A stretch of 64,000 nucleotides of DNA from positions 36,228,611 to 36,292,610 of the forward strand of contig CM056582.1 in NCBI GenBank assembly GCA_029721435.1, read 5' to 3'. The first letter of the stretch is position 1. Every line of letters starts with the position of its first letter. Below are positions 1-11,041 of the stretch, piece by piece. Source of the DNA: Gymnothorax reevesii. Lineage: Eukaryota > Chordata > Actinopteri > Anguilliformes > Muraenidae. The position numbers and the translations under genes are program-made. Under the pieces are notes generated by a model. The model was given only the letters and a program-made list of their open reading frames with translations, was not told where the DNA came from and made no database searches.

Positions 1-1175
1 AGAAAGAGGATTATATTTGGAAATAAGCCTAGGAATTCAAGCAGAAACTTGACAATAAATGATTCTGAAATTGAAATAGTAACTGAAACCAAATTTCTTG
101 AAGCTATTATTGATGATAAATTAAGCTGGATCACACATAAATCACACATAAATTATTTTAAATCCAAAATGTCAAAATCCGTTGCAATTCTTTAAAAAGC
201 CCAAGATTTCCTCTCTCAATATTCATTAACCACTTCATATTATTCATTAATAGCTCCAAATATGACATACTGCATTTATATATGACATACTGCATTGTGA
301 CTGGGGAAACACAAATAAAACAAACACTAATTCAATATTTTTAGTGCAAAAGAAAGCCATAAGAATCATCAGTAATAAACCTTACCGTGAGCCAACCAAC
401 CCACTACCTGCTTAAACATTCTGAAATTCAAGGAATTAGTAGATTAAATTACAATACAAACCATGTACAAAGCAAAAAACAACTTCTACCTCCACATGTC
501 CAAAATCTGTTTAAAATGAAGGACTCCAGTTATGACTTGGGAGGAACATTTTTATTTGACAAACCAAAGAGCCGAACTACTGTAAAAAACCACTGTCTCT
601 TTGTTAAAGGGGTAACAAACTACTGTAAAAAATCATTGTTTCTGTAAAAGGGGTAACAAACTACTGTAAAAATCACTGTGGCTTTGTCAAAGGCGTAATG
701 CACCACTGTAAAAAATCACTGCATCTCTGTTAAAGGGGTAAACATCTGGAACAACTGTCCCAAAAATATTAAATTATGAAGCACTCCAGTTGGCTTTAAA
801 AGACTTTATTTATTTGACAAAGCAAAGACCAGAACTACTGTAAAAAATCACTGTATCTCTGTTAAAGGGGTAAACATCTGGAACAACTGTCCCGAAAATA
901 TAAAATGATCTAGTCGGCTTTGTGCGCTGTACAATATTCTTAATTTTGTTGTGATCAGAAATTTAAGTTCAATGATTAATTTCAACTATCTGCGCTTTGC
1001 TCTTCTTATATTTATAGTGACGAGTATAATTTTCTAAGGTAAAAGGGGTAGGTGTATATAACCTTTTGCTTCAACCTACACCCTTTCGGCTACATAGGCT
1101 AACTGAGAAATATTTTTTTTTTGGGTACTGAAATAAAATTTCACTCAATTCACTCATTCATTAATTCATTCATAC
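1..1175 (+). mobile_element. 3' fragment of an L2-like LINE
   Basis: The opening bases encode, in broken frames, the region after the reverse-transcriptase core of L2/CR1-type LINEs: a stretch resembling 'FLGxxIDDKLSW', then 'MTYC', then a C-terminal tail with 'WNNCP'. Frame changes and stops are frequent, so it is dead. The 3' end is an ATTCA-type microsatellite at about 1146-1176, the kind of tail L2-like elements carry instead of poly(A). The 5' end lies outside the window. Family placement (L2 rather than Rex1 or CR1) is inferred. Confidence 0.7.
565..905 (+). repeat. Tandem copies inside the LINE C-terminal coding region
   Basis: A unit of about 45-49 bp built on 'actgtaaaaaatcactgt' followed by 'gttaaaggggtaa' occurs four times between 565 and 740. 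After a roughly 100-bp stretch that itself resembles 510-565, it occurs again at about 835-880. The unit encodes part of the LINE tail, so the array arose by duplication of LINE coding sequence. Confidence 0.75.
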
Positions 1176-2519
1176 ATATTGTCCAGTTCACAATCTTGGC
1201 TTCTATTTGCCGTGGAAAACGTTAGGACGGACCTTGAAGTCCAAATGACCTACAGTACACAACAGGTTTGAACCAATCTATCATTATGTCCCTGGATCAC
1301 AATTTTTCAAATTACTCTCTGGGAGATCTGTTAATAATTATGGATGACCCCCTTGTTATTCTGAACGCCTGGTCAACAAAACATTAATCCTGTTTGACCT
1401 GAGTGCCCTCAAGTGGACAAAAATTATATAGCAACTACATGCATGCCTCTGCGGACATAGACATCATCTTTTCAGATAAATGGAAGGAAATGTGCATTAG
1501 AATTCAAATTTTATTTGCTTATTAAATAATGCAAAAATGAAATTTGAATGGGATTTTACAGGAATATTGACAGTTTAATGGTGAAAAAGTCTCAGGCATC
1601 CTAGATTTTTAAAAATTTAAATCTTGCCTTAACATGCTTTTTTATGTTTTCCATACGAGTGTTGCTGGTGATAAAAAATTTTTAAAAACCTTATTTGAGA
1701 TACCAAATGCAAATTTTTAAAAACTGATGATATTGCCTCAACAGAGCTCTGATTGTTCATCATCAAAGCTGCCTGAGATCATTTTAGGAAACAGAAGCCA
1801 TTGAGACAGTTTGGCTGCACAAGATCTGTGGCACATTCTCTAGTATGCTTGAAACAACCTAACATGAAATTATCTGTTTAAACTATAAAACTACAGGGTA
1901 GAACCTAATTTTTAGGCAATGGGAAATAACAGAAAATTATTAATTTTCAATTAAAATTAATAATTTAATTTTCAGCATTAACAAGTCGTTTCAGGTGTAA
2001 ATGTGCCTATGATTCTCATTAAGCAAGGTCTGGTTCAGTGTAAGAATCATGTTGGAATGATAAGAATCATGTCTCAGAACAGGACTAGCATGCATACTGT
2101 AGCATTTTAACTGCACAGGACTCCAGTTACACAGTATACTCCTGAGATGAGTAGATATACACTACATTTAAAGCAAATCTGATCATAGAGGCTAGATGGA
2201 CTTACCGTAAAGGACAGTGAAAAGGCCTTGACAGGACAAGCTCAACGTATCCTGGCAGGTCTGGAGCTCATTGGTCTGTGATTCAGGAGAAGGGATTTTT
2301 CTGCGTCTTATCTGCTACAAACTGTCACCAGCTTTGTTCAGGAGCCACAAATGCTGCCTGATATCCACCTCCCATGGGGAGTGGTTAGGCAGTGGTTCTT
2401 GAGCTGATGTGGCGAGTCTCAAATCTTCCCTGCCCAGCTTTCATCAATGATCTCCACTTAAGAATTTGGAAAACTTTACCAATCACCAAAAACAATTTAA
2501 TCAAACAAGAATTTGTGAA
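1176..2519. other. No gene recognised
   Basis: AT-rich DNA without a convincing ORF or recognisable repeat. A short AT-rich self-complementary stretch lies at about 1940-1975. On the minus strand a donor-like GTAAGT occurs near 2201-2206, but no coding frame supports an exon. Confidence 0.5.
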
Positions 2520-2659
2520 TGGAGAAAATGATTCTGCTCTGACCTGATCATGTTTCTCTGTTTCTTATAATTGCCCTTTTGGTTTTTGAACTTTCCATCG
2601 TCTGACCATTCTTAAAATTATGTATTGTGTAATGTTATCATTAGTTTGTTCATGTATTG

Positions 2660-3775
2660 TCTGTGTTGTACTTTTCCATAGTTAACTTTTTGCCATAGTC
2701 TCATTCCGGTTCATGTTTTCCATTTTGCATTGCACTTTGTCTCCCCTGTCTGGTCTCTCGTCTTGTCATTATTCACAGCCCCAGTCCTGTGTGTCACTCT
2801 TCGGGTGATTTATTGGATTCTGGATTTCAGTCTTCCTTCCGATCTCGTTAACTTACTTCACCTTACTTTTCAATCGACTAATCATACTAACAGTTTGTTA
2901 TTTTCGCTAGAAGTCACTAACACCAACTAACATTGTATATTATACTAACTTACTAACAAGCACAAAGGGATTGTATAGTTTCACTTACTAATTGATTAAC
3001 AAGCTCTCAGCACTTGCCCTGTTCTAGTCTCCGCCTCTTTTCTTTCCCTGATCTCCTGTGCTGCATTTCTGTGGAAAACTCCACATCTGATCACGCTGTC
3101 CCTTCTCTAATTATCTATGCAGATTAGAACTCCTTAACTGGAGCTGTATGTCTTTGTATTGGTTTGTCCCGTGATCCCTGTCCGCTTTTTGGCTTCTGCC
3201 AAATTCCATGTGATTAGGTTCTCCCTCATGTGCTGCTCCTTTGTAATCAGTCTGACTACTTGCACCTGTGTGTCTTACCATGTGATCTCCCTAGAAGTGT
3301 ATATTAGGTGTCTTTTCTCAGTCATTCTCCGTCAGATCGTTTCTCTTGTTTACCTGTGCTGCTATTCTCTCGCCTTGTACTCGTGTCTCAGATTCTGACT
3401 GGATTGTCCGACGACTGATTTTTTGGCTTGCCCTTTCTGGATTACTGTTTACATTTGTGTGTTTGAACCCTTTTTCGCTCGACTACGATTTTTGTGGATT
3501 GCTGCCCTGTTAACGATTCGGAGTGCCCTTTGGTCTCTGAGTTTGCTCCTCCCACAAACCATTGCCTGTGTACCGAATCTGTTTTGCCTGACTACGACTT
3601 TTGTGTTTGCTGCCCTGGTTATCATTCCTTTTCTGTCCCACTGGATTTTGACTTTTGGATTGTGGACTCTGTACTGTTGCCTTCTGCCCTGCAGGGTTTA
3701 CCCCCCTGGCTCAATAAAAACCGTTTTGTTTTTTTTTTGCAATCCTGTGTACTCGCATTTGGTTCCAGATCGAAA
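2660..3775 (+). mobile_element. Gypsy-type LTR-like remnant
   Basis: A C/T-rich stretch with phrases typical of fish gypsy LTRs. 'gactacga' followed by 'tttgctgccctg'-like sequence occurs twice (about 3481 and 3590). An AATAAA lies at about 3713-3718, followed by a T run and 'cgcatttggttccag', which resembles the end of U5. I found no partner LTR, primer site or coding region, so this may be a solo or degraded LTR. The ORFs here are compositional. Confidence 0.4.
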
Positions 3776-4144
3776 CCTCACAGAAAAAACAAACTCACTC
3801 ATATAGAAAATTTACAGGTGAGAAATCCTTACTCATATTCAACTTCTAAAGGTACTAACCCAAAGATAAAATGTGTTCCTAATAAACTGGCCGAGAGGAA
3901 AAGACTTGGACAGATGTTTAACTGGAATTAAGTCCCAAGCATGGAGACCAGTATTAAGGCTTGGGAGCTTCATCCTATCAATAAGATTCCAAAGAGTAAG
4001 TACATTTTTCATGATGACTAAAGTACCCGTAAATACCTGAAAGAAGAGCTTAGCTCAATACAAGAAGATAAAATGACTGTTAGGCTTTAGAGGGAGGAAG
4101 CATTACAATTCAGCTATTTTATGAGACAAAACATAAGCAGGCAA
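3776..4144. other. No gene recognised
   Basis: AT-rich sequence between the LTR-like region and the SINE. Nothing else was identified. Confidence 0.5.
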
Positions 4145-4445
4145 GGGCGGCACGGTGGGTGGCATAGTGGTTAGCACTGTTGCCTCACTGCAAGAAGGCT
4201 GTGGGTTAGAATTTGGCCTAGGGCCTTTCTATCTGGAGTTTGCATATTTTCCCTGTGCTCGCGTGGGTTTCCCCCACCCACAAATACATCCATACCTACC
4301 AGTACCCCTCACCAGGGAACTGGCTTTAGAACTGGAGTTGGTCCCTGGCTGCTGCACACTGCTTCGAACTATAGGATGGGTTAAATACAGAGGTAAAATT
4401 ACCCCACGGGGTTCAATAAAGTATACCTTTAATCTTAATGTTTAA
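4145..4445 (+). mobile_element. tRNA-derived SINE (DANA-like)
   Basis: Begins 'gggcggcacggtgggtggca', with a Pol III A box ('tggcatagtggttagc') and a decayed B box ('gggttagaatttggcc') about 45 bp downstream. The body contains 'tctatctggagtttgcat' and 'cgcgtgggtttc', signatures of the DANA/mermaid-like fish SINEs. The 3' part ends with a 'gggttaaatacagagg ... caataaagtatacc' tail typical of this group. Confidence 0.8.
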
Positions 4446-4697
4446 CAGGTTACACTTGGGTATGGGGAAAAAGACAATTAGTGAAATTAGAGAATAATAT
4501 GCTGCAGAACACATGCCCCCCATCCCGCACGCTGTCTTTTATCCCAGGCGGAAGCGCTGATCCAGAAGCTGAGTGGAGGGAACTGCCACTTCCCTCTCCT
4601 CAGGCGATTGATTACCGGAACAACAAGGGAAAGGTGACAAGACAAGACTGGCCAGGAGTTGTGAGCCAGTTCCACCCAGGTAGCAGGTCTTACCCAG

Positions 4698-4795
4698 CAG
4701 CTAATTAAGCCTCTCCGCCTGCCCTTCAGTCTCTGGGCAAGCAAGTGCTAATTACGCCTTTCCACCTGGCTTTCAGTCTCTGGGCAAGCGAGTCA
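4698..4795. repeat. Two-copy tandem repeat of about 49 bp
   Basis: Two adjacent units, each starting 'gctaatta' and ending 'cagtctctgggcaagc(a/g)agt', differ at a few positions. A C homopolymer follows at about 4826. Confidence 0.8.
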
Positions 4796-5387
4796 AAATG
4801 AGGAATGAAGCCCCATCAAAGCGACCCCCCCCCCCGAGATCAGGGTAATGTCTCCATAGATTAGTATCAATCTTGGCCTGAAAAATTCTGTTATTGTTAT
4901 TGTAATGTTCTTTACAGCATTGATTCTCAAAGTGGGGGTCGGGACCCCGCGGGGGGTCGCGGGAGGCCTAGGAGGGGTTGCGAGATGGTTTCCAGAATGG
5001 AGCATTGATTTCCAGGATGTGTGAAAAAGTAATGAAAAGGATTAAAATACGCAAAATATTCATTTAATTGCTTAAAAGTGTTGGAAATGTAAAATTAGAG
5101 ACCATAGATTCAAATATAAATTATACATTTACTATTTGATTTTCTCGTCCAACGAGCAACACGTCACAGCATAAAGTTGCATGCAATTCACTGCGCACGC
5201 GACTCTTAACTGCCCAGTTTACTAAGCGCGGCATTAGTGTTGCTAGCAGTAAAAAAAAAAGCGAAAATGAAATGTTGGCTCTTATCAGCGACACCCAAAG
5301 AGGCAGAAAAGCCGGTGGAGGAGAGAGAGGAAGCATCAGAAATGCTTATGCAAAAAAAAATTCTCTGCACTGACTTATATAAAAAAC

Positions 5388-5498
5388 AAATACCGATCTC
5401 GTTTATATGTGGAGGATGATCTCCGAGATGCTGTCTCCAAAATTAAACCCAGGTTGGATTTGTTGTGCTCCAAGCATGTTGCCCACCCATGTCATTAG
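5388..5498 (+). pseudogene. C-terminal tail of a hAT transposase (ZBED5-like)
   Basis: An open stretch ending in TAG encodes a tail with 'VEDDLRDAVSKIKPR', the conserved end of ZBED5/hAT-type transposases. The dimerisation region upstream is missing; a short upstream ORF (5237-5419) runs in another frame. It marks the coding strand of the host hAT element as plus. Confidence 0.6.
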
Positions 5499-5632
5499 GT
5501 GAGTTGTCTCTTAAATAAACTCACTGCAGTGATTCATTTGTTTGTTGTCTGTGTTAAATAGTTATTCTGTGTTAATAGCCTCATAATGCTTATTAGTGTG
5601 TGTGTACGTTGGGATGTTTCCATCATCACTTA

Positions 5633-5827
5633 TGTCGGCTCGAGTGGTTCATGTACTCCGTTCTCTGCTTGTTATGCCTAGCTTGCAGTGACGTCAGAGG
5701 CAGGCGACGTAGTTTTGGGAGAAGTACTGAGAGCGATTGAAAATAAACGGGCGGAGCTCTCAAATCAATCTAAAGTTCCTCGTTATTGTTGATGAGATCT
5801 TATGAGCCCCTAAACTCAGACGTTACA
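5633..5827 (+). repeat. 5' LTR of the TRIM-like element
   Basis: TG...CA bounded. Contains a full CRE palindrome TGACGTCA at 5689-5696 and an AATAAA (in 'gaaaataaacggg'), so it could hold promoter and poly(A) functions. It ends 'gacgttaca'. Confidence 0.85.
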
Positions 5828-5846
5828 TTGGTAGCAGCGGTGGGAT
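5828..5846 (+). other. Primer-binding site like initiator tRNA-Met
   Basis: The sequence 'ttggtagcagcggtgggat' directly follows the LTR. Its 'tggtagcag' equals the complement of the 3' end of initiator tRNA-Met, with mismatches further in. Copia elements and plant TRIMs commonly use this primer. Confidence 0.65.
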
Positions 5847-6094
5847 GGTGTGAAGTGTTTGCAGTTCTTACAGTTTACAGTGCACTTATAACTGATGCTG
5901 CTTACTGCTGTTTTTTTCTTTGTTGTATTGTGATTATGTCTGTACGTGCTGACTCAGGATGGTCTGGGATTTTTTTTTGTTTGAGTGCCTTTTATACAGG
6001 CTTTGGGGATTGATGTTTAAAAAAAAAATTCTCAGTTTCGTATTCTCACTCTGTTTGTGGAAATGGGGACATTTCTTTTGTAAGGGGGGACGCA

Positions 6095-6300
6095 TGTAGG
6101 CTCGAGTGGTTCATGTACTCTGTTCTCTGCTTGTTATGCCTAGCTTGTGGTGACGTCAGAGGCAGGCAACGTAGTTTCGGGAGAAGTGCTCAGTCTTAAT
6201 TGAGAGCGATTGAAAATAAACGGGCGGCGCTCCCAAATCAATCTAAAGTTCCTTCTTATTGTTGATCAGATCTTATAAGCCCCTAAACTCGGACGTTACA
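6095..6300 (+). repeat. 3' LTR of the TRIM-like element
   Basis: Second copy of the LTR, with TGACGTCA at 6151-6158 and an extra 11 bp relative to the first LTR in the 'gtgctcagtcttaattgagag' region. Followed by the 'ctta' target duplication. Confidence 0.85.
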
Positions 6301-6466
6301 CTTATATTAGTGGGGGTCGCGGTTCCCTAGCTCCGTCATTTTGGAGGTCGCGGTCTGAGAAGTTTGAGAACCCCTGCTTTACAGGACGGAATCAAGTTCC
6401 TATGAGGCCCCGGGGCACAGGTCTATTGAAGGCCCCCCCACCTCAGCCTCGCGGCCCACCCTGCCC

Positions 6467-6611
6467 CCCAAGGGCTGGACTGAGACAAAAAAATTAGCCC
6501 AGGCATTGTAGGCCAAACAGCCCACCACCAGCTTTCACTGCTTGGACCCCTTTATTACACTACAATCTATCTACCCACCGGGTAGTACGCCAGATTTCCA
6601 GTCCTGCCCGG
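6467..6611. mobile_element. Possible hAT-type MITE
   Basis: Starts 'gggctggactg' and ends with its imperfect inverse 'cagtcctgcccg', a terminus type common in fish hAT MITEs. No clear target duplication was found. Confidence 0.4.
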
Positions 6612-7214
6612 CCTATAATGGCACCTCTATTACCTTCCTCCTTGCAAAATCATCTATTGTCAAAATCTAGCTGTCTGACAAGGTCTGACTCTATTGACAG
6701 AAGTGATAAAGGGATAAAGAGTGATGAAGAGATGTGTTTGACACATACTGCTCCCCAAGTCTTTCTTTATTCTGCCTAAAAGGGAAAATGTCCGCCCATC
6801 CTGGCAGTTTGTCACTGGCAAAGTTAGAAAAAATCCAAAAATCCAAACACTGACTGACAGCCACTCCAGCGAATGGCCAGCATGTTTTAGCCTCCCACAC
6901 TAGGTGCCCTGATGGCCCCTCGGGCTCGTAGTGGTCAGTTCACTCTTTAAATGCCAAGGGGCCCTCAGGGCTGTAATACTGGGGAAGTCTCCACTACAAT
7001 TAGTTCTGGAACCTTTTTAACAGGAACTGGGTCATTTTGCATGTCTACACTAGCAGGAACAGCCCTGTACGAGTTGTCTCAGGACTTTTTTCCAGAGGAT
7101 ATTTTCGTCTTTGCCTCGGGGCAGGGACTTCAGAGCATCCCTGGATAAAACCAGTGTCCTGGTTCAAATATGGTGGACAGGTCATCTGGGATGCTAGCTC
7201 TTACACTTGTATCA
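6612..7214. other. No gene recognised
   Basis: A GC-richer patch near 6910-6975 has two 'gccctcagggct'-like phrases that can pair. Several ORFs of 65-108 codons cross this region but show no family motif and overlap repeats. Confidence 0.45.
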
Positions 7215-7220
7215 TACATA

Positions 7221-7281
7221 TCGCCCCTAAGTCTCCTTTTCTTAATCACTTTAGTCTTAGGAAAAGGAGATTTAGGGGTGA
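7221..7281. repeat. Hairpin with 21-bp arms at a LINE 5' junction
   Basis: Arms at 7221-7241 and 7261-7281 are inverted copies matching at 19 of 21 positions, separated by 19 bp. The right arm is the first part of the LINE fragment in normal orientation and the left arm is an inverted copy of the same stretch. Confidence 0.8.
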
Positions 7282-7645
7282 TCTGATTGAGGTCTTTAAA
7301 TATGTTAATGGGATTAACAGAGTGAATTATGTAGGATTCCTTCAGCCAAGTTTCTGTTTGTAGAACTCGGGGTTTCAAATGGAAATTCGCAAAGGGTAAA
7401 TTTAGCACTGATATTAGGAAATATTTTTTCACCCAGAGAGAAATGACAGTGTGGAATAGCTTGCCCGACCATATTGTTGAGGCAGAAAACTTGGGAATTT
7501 TCAAGAGCAGGCTTGACTTAAAGCTAGATACCACTGAGTCATTGAGTATCTGAAGTCATATATTCACTATAGTAAAAGAAACTGGCAAGCCTAGCTGGGC
7601 TGAAAGGCCTGTTCTCGCCACTGATGTTATGTTATGTTATTTATT
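7245..7645 (+). mobile_element. 3' end of a CR1/L2-type LINE
   Basis: Encodes, with lesions, the typical C-terminal region: 'RGDLIEVFK', later 'RKYFFTQREM' and 'VWNSLP'. The end reads 'gctgggctgaaaggcctgtt', a conserved 3' motif of vertebrate CR1/L2-like LINEs, followed by a TGTTA-type microsatellite tail at about 7625-7645. Confidence 0.7.
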
Positions 7646-7744
7646 TACAATGCAAGCGCTAGCATGTTAGCCAACTAGCTATTCACACTCTCTCCACAGT
7701 TTGGTGGGTCCCACTTGTAATGGAGATACGACACGTGATGGGCC

Positions 7745-8745
7745 GGCAGTAAGGGACAATCTGATAAAAGGCCCTGCCTCACACTTTAGTTCCCCCAACG
7801 CTCCCAATGGAAACCCAGTTCGTAAGGATAGTTTTCTTGGCGATGGTTAGAGCAACGGAGAGTGTGGTATTCAGGTTGCTGTTCGACAGGTCTCCAAGTT
7901 GGCAGAGCGTGGGTGATAGTGGGATATGGCAGCTCAGAAGAAGTGAGAGGTGGTCTGTGATATCTTTCCTGAAATGTTTTATTGGTGTGAAGTCCCATGT
8001 GGCATGAAAATAGTTATCTACTGTGTTCTATGTGGAGTGCGAATATATTTCAGTGTCAGTGAACCCTATTCTGAACATCCTCTCACCCGTGTAGTGCACT
8101 CTATGAATGATCTTTTATTGTATGAGCTGTATGCTTGTGTTGGTGGACATAGAGAAGATGTTATTGCATACTTTGGTCCAGAAGTTGGCACTGGGGGTGA
8201 TCTGGAGGTCTTGTTCCCATTTGGTAAATGGGACTTATGGGTCAGATTTGGTAATTATTTTATACATTTTTGATAGCAAATTCTTCCTAGTGTTGATATT
8301 GATTAGGTCCGAGGTCAGACTCCAAGTTGGAAGATTTAATGTTGACTTGGGTCTTTATTGCAGATTGGATTTGATGAAACTCTAAAAAGTGGTTGTTCTC
8401 AATTCTGAACCTCTGGGCCAAATGAGAAAATGTGGCCAAAATATTGTTATGGAGAATGTGCTCGAGGTGTGTGGTACCTTTGGGGATCCATGAGGAGAAA
8501 TGGAGTGGTTTTCTCTTCATTAAGAAGTCAGGATTGCTCCACATGGGAGTGTTTTTTTTGGGAGAAGTTGTGATGTTAGTCATTTGGTGAAACTGCGACC
8601 AAGCGGTCAGAGTTGTTTCTATGGTAGGATTTTTAAAACAGGGATGGCCTTTGATGGTGGGGCTCAGGAATGGAAGATCTGAGATGCTGATTTCTTTGCA
8701 TAATGTTTGTTTGATGTCTGTCTAAGAGGTGTCTGATTCTTTCGG
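7745..8745 (-). mobile_element. Decayed C-terminal part of an L1/Tx1-type ORF2
   Basis: Read on the minus strand, 8287-8583 encodes 'TPMWSNPDFLMKRKPLHF', then a tail like the post-RT region of L1/Tx1 proteins ('W..KG...L' and 'FRIENNHFLEFHQIQ'). Further downstream on the minus strand (about 8000-7790) is 'TIAKKTILTNW', the conserved end of these proteins. Frame breaks separate the pieces. No poly(A) tail or target duplication was identified. Confidence 0.6.
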
Positions 8746-8949
8746 TTTGATCCATTTATAAATATATTGAAGTTGGTGGGCAGTGAAATCATGGAAAAAG
8801 TTTGGAGCCTGTGAATCAACAGTCTATTGCACTCATTTTAAAAATTTAGAAGTTCAAAAGGTCTTAAGAACAAATTGGTATTGGTACGTGAAAAACATGA
8901 AATTAATATAAGAATGAGAGATAAACATTATTATGTACTACCAAAAATA

Positions 8950-9761
8950 TACTGGGTCAAAAAAGAAACTTCATACTCATAAATTTGAAAATATTTTCTT
9001 GAAACTTTTAATAAAAGAGTTTTTATTATCACTAGGGGTAAATGTGTTGTCAAAGACATTATGACACACATCAACTCCAACGTGCACAGGTACGTAGCAC
9101 GTGCGAGCGTTCTTTAAGCTAAAACCATGTTTTCTCGTGTTCCTTGTCATGTGACCATATGAGAGATGTGCAACTGAGCGCATGTTAGCAGGTTAGAGTG
9201 ACATTTCAGAAAAACAAGTTTTTACAGTTAATTATTCGTTGATTTTCAATGCCATGGCTGTCAAACATTCAGCGTGAATGTTCCATTGGCATGCTGAATA
9301 CGGAAACGTCCGTCACTGACGTTGCAAGGGTTATGGGATGCAGTCGACGAACTATCCATGATCTTCGGAGACGTCTCCAACAAACTAGCACCGTAGCTGA
9401 CCAACCTCGTTCTGGTAGCCCACGTGTGACATCAAAAGCAGAAGACTGACAGATTGTCTTATGTCATTTGCATAATCGATTTGTCACTGCAAGGAATTAA
9501 TTGTTTAGAGGTCGTGTGACTGCCTAAACCATATGTAATCGCCTGCGCACTGCTCTTATTCAAGTTGTAGTTTACAATTTTTTCTCTTGGGCATTTCCGT
9601 AGCATTTCCAGTGAAACTGGTTACATCATGGACATTATTTTTATGATACACCACCTGTAATGAGTACAGAATTAAATAAAATCATTATTTAAAACCTAAT
9701 TTCTTGTACGTTCAACTTATCGACCTCCAAACGAGTGTGAATTTTTCATTTTGGCTGAGTA
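8950..9761 (+). mobile_element. Internally deleted Tc1/mariner element
   Basis: The ends are TA dinucleotides flanking imperfect inverted repeats: left 'actgggtcaaaaaagaaac', right (from the other end) 'actcagccaaaatgaaaaat'. The interior holds only the start of a transposase; the catalytic domain is absent. The 'CAGCCAAAA' type of terminus is usual for Tc1-like families. Confidence 0.65.
9249..9449 (+). pseudogene. Tc1-like transposase, N-terminal DNA-binding domain only
   Basis: The 66-residue frame matches the helix-turn-helix and linker of Tc1 transposases ('GMLNTETSVTDVARVMG' and 'DQPRSGSPRVT', the latter equivalent to the usual DRPRSGRPRVT). The DDE catalytic half is missing and similarity fades after about 9530. 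It could bind inverted repeats in principle but cannot catalyse transposition. Confidence 0.7.
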
Positions 9762-9962
9762 TAAATACTGAGATGGGAAGACGGACTTTTACCTTCAGAG
9801 CTGTTAAATTATGGAATTCACTACAAAGCATTGTATACTTAATAATTTTTATAGAGTTTTGATATTTTATGTGAATATTGTTTTTATGTAAGGATGTGTA
9901 TGCTGATTATGCTAATGTATGTGTTCTAAGAGTCAAGCGATACTGTAATAAATAAATAAATA
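9762..9962 (+). mobile_element. L2-like LINE 3' tail
   Basis: A short decayed coding tail ('RTFTFRAVKLWNSL') followed by AT-rich 3' UTR and an AAAT tetranucleotide tail at about 9945-9962. It starts exactly where the Tc1 remnant ends, so the Tc1 copy probably jumped into this LINE. Confidence 0.6.
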
Positions 9963-10221
9963 AGTTGATAATAATAAGAGTAACATTAGATGGCGGCATT
10001 GATCCATTATAGAAGGCCAAACGACTTGGGGCTACTGCTTACTAAAAAATTTATATAAAGCGACGAACAAAAAGCAACTTGGGACATCACTTTCAATTTG
10101 CACTTAATTAGCTCTGTTTTGATACCAACATTTCACCTGTTTAGATACGATCGTAAATATATTTAGCAAGTGTGAACAGTTGCTGGTATATACTGGAATA
10201 GGAGCTCAAGCAATTTTTTTT

Positions 10222-10536
10222 TAAGTCATAATGAGATAAGAGAGTCATAATTATGAGATAAAAAGTCGAAATTATGAGATACAAAGTCATTATTATGAGA
10301 TGCAAAGTCGAAATTATGAGATACAAAGTCATTATTATGAGATACAAAGTCAAAATTATGAGATAACAAGTCAAAATTATGAGATACAAAGTCGAAATTA
10401 TGAGATAAAAAGTCGATATTATGAGATACAAAGTCATAATTATGAGATAAGAAAGTCATAATTATGAGATAAAAAGTCGAAATTATGAGACACAAAGTCA
10501 TAATTATGAGATTAAAAGTCGAAATTATGAGATACT
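10222..10536. repeat. 21-bp minisatellite, about 15 copies
   Basis: The unit is 'agtcgaaattatgagatacaa' with variants at the gaa/ata/att positions. Fifteen occurrences of 'agtc' are spaced 19-22 bp apart. Long ORFs crossing it on the minus strand are translations of the repeat. Confidence 0.95.
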
Positions 10537-11041
10537 TTCGCTCAACAGCTCTTAGGCATTTCCTGCTCAGTTTGACACCAAGATGGATTGTGAGTTCGTC
10601 GAAGACTAACGTTACTTTCTTCTACTCAGGAGATGTCATCGGAGGGATATTGGCACTGCTCTCACCTCGCCTTAAAGCACTTTATATCTCCAAACTCAAG
10701 CCCATTTAGGTTTCCTAATTACCAACTTAGTGTTGATGTGTTCTGTCGCGAGGTTCAGTCCGTATCCATTTCCCCTCAGCTTGCTTTATAGTTCATTGAT
10801 ATAATTATCAAGCATTTTCCGACCCACATTTATGGTGACATAAGACGTCGATGTCTTACGAAGCTTCTGAATTCCTGCAGCTCACAAAACAGAATATATT
10901 TATTTCTGCGTCTGCGTCCAATCGGCTTGATACACCTAAGAAAACGTTTCTAATCAAAGTGACACTGTAGTTAACTCGATAAGCTGTTCGCGAATCTTAC
11001 CACCAGTGGTGCTGCTAACGGCAGATTGACTGATTGATTAG
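10537..11041. other. No gene recognised
   Basis: Unique-looking sequence between the minisatellite and the foldback element. No supported coding frame. Confidence 0.5.

Larger units (their letters stand above)
5633..6300 (+). mobile_element. TRIM-like miniature LTR retrotransposon
   Basis: Two direct repeats (5633-5827, 195 bp; 6095-6300, 206 bp) start TG and end CA and enclose only 267 bp. A 4-bp duplication 'ctta' flanks the unit (5629-5632, 6301-6304). Immediately after the first LTR is a primer-binding site resembling the complement of initiator tRNA-Met. Just before the second LTR is a purine run 'taagggggga' (6081-6090). No protein is encoded, so mobility would depend on another element. 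The LTRs differ at roughly 14 positions plus an 11-bp indel, which indicates an old insertion. Confidence 0.85.
4918..6376 (+). mobile_element. Non-autonomous hAT transposon
   Basis: Flanked by a perfect 8-bp duplication 'ctttacag' at 4910-4917 and 6377-6384. The termini are imperfect inverted repeats: 5' 'cattgattctcaaag' versus, from the other end, 'caggggttctcaaac'. Both 8-bp duplications and CAGNGGTTCTCAAA-type ends are hAT hallmarks. The interior keeps a piece of transposase coding sequence and a later retroelement insertion, so without that insertion the hAT copy is only about 790 bp. Confidence 0.85.

Noticed and set aside
2730..3931. Four plus-strand ORFs of 66-145 codons
   Set aside because: Overlap in different frames within a C/T-rich LTR-like region; no motif.
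4155..4445. 96-codon ORF starting at GTG
   Set aside because: It lies within the SINE body and has no ATG start.
10141..10501. Minus-strand ORFs of 91-98 codons with repeating ISTFYLI/SHN text
   Set aside because: They are translations of the 21-bp minisatellite; no start context or family similarity.
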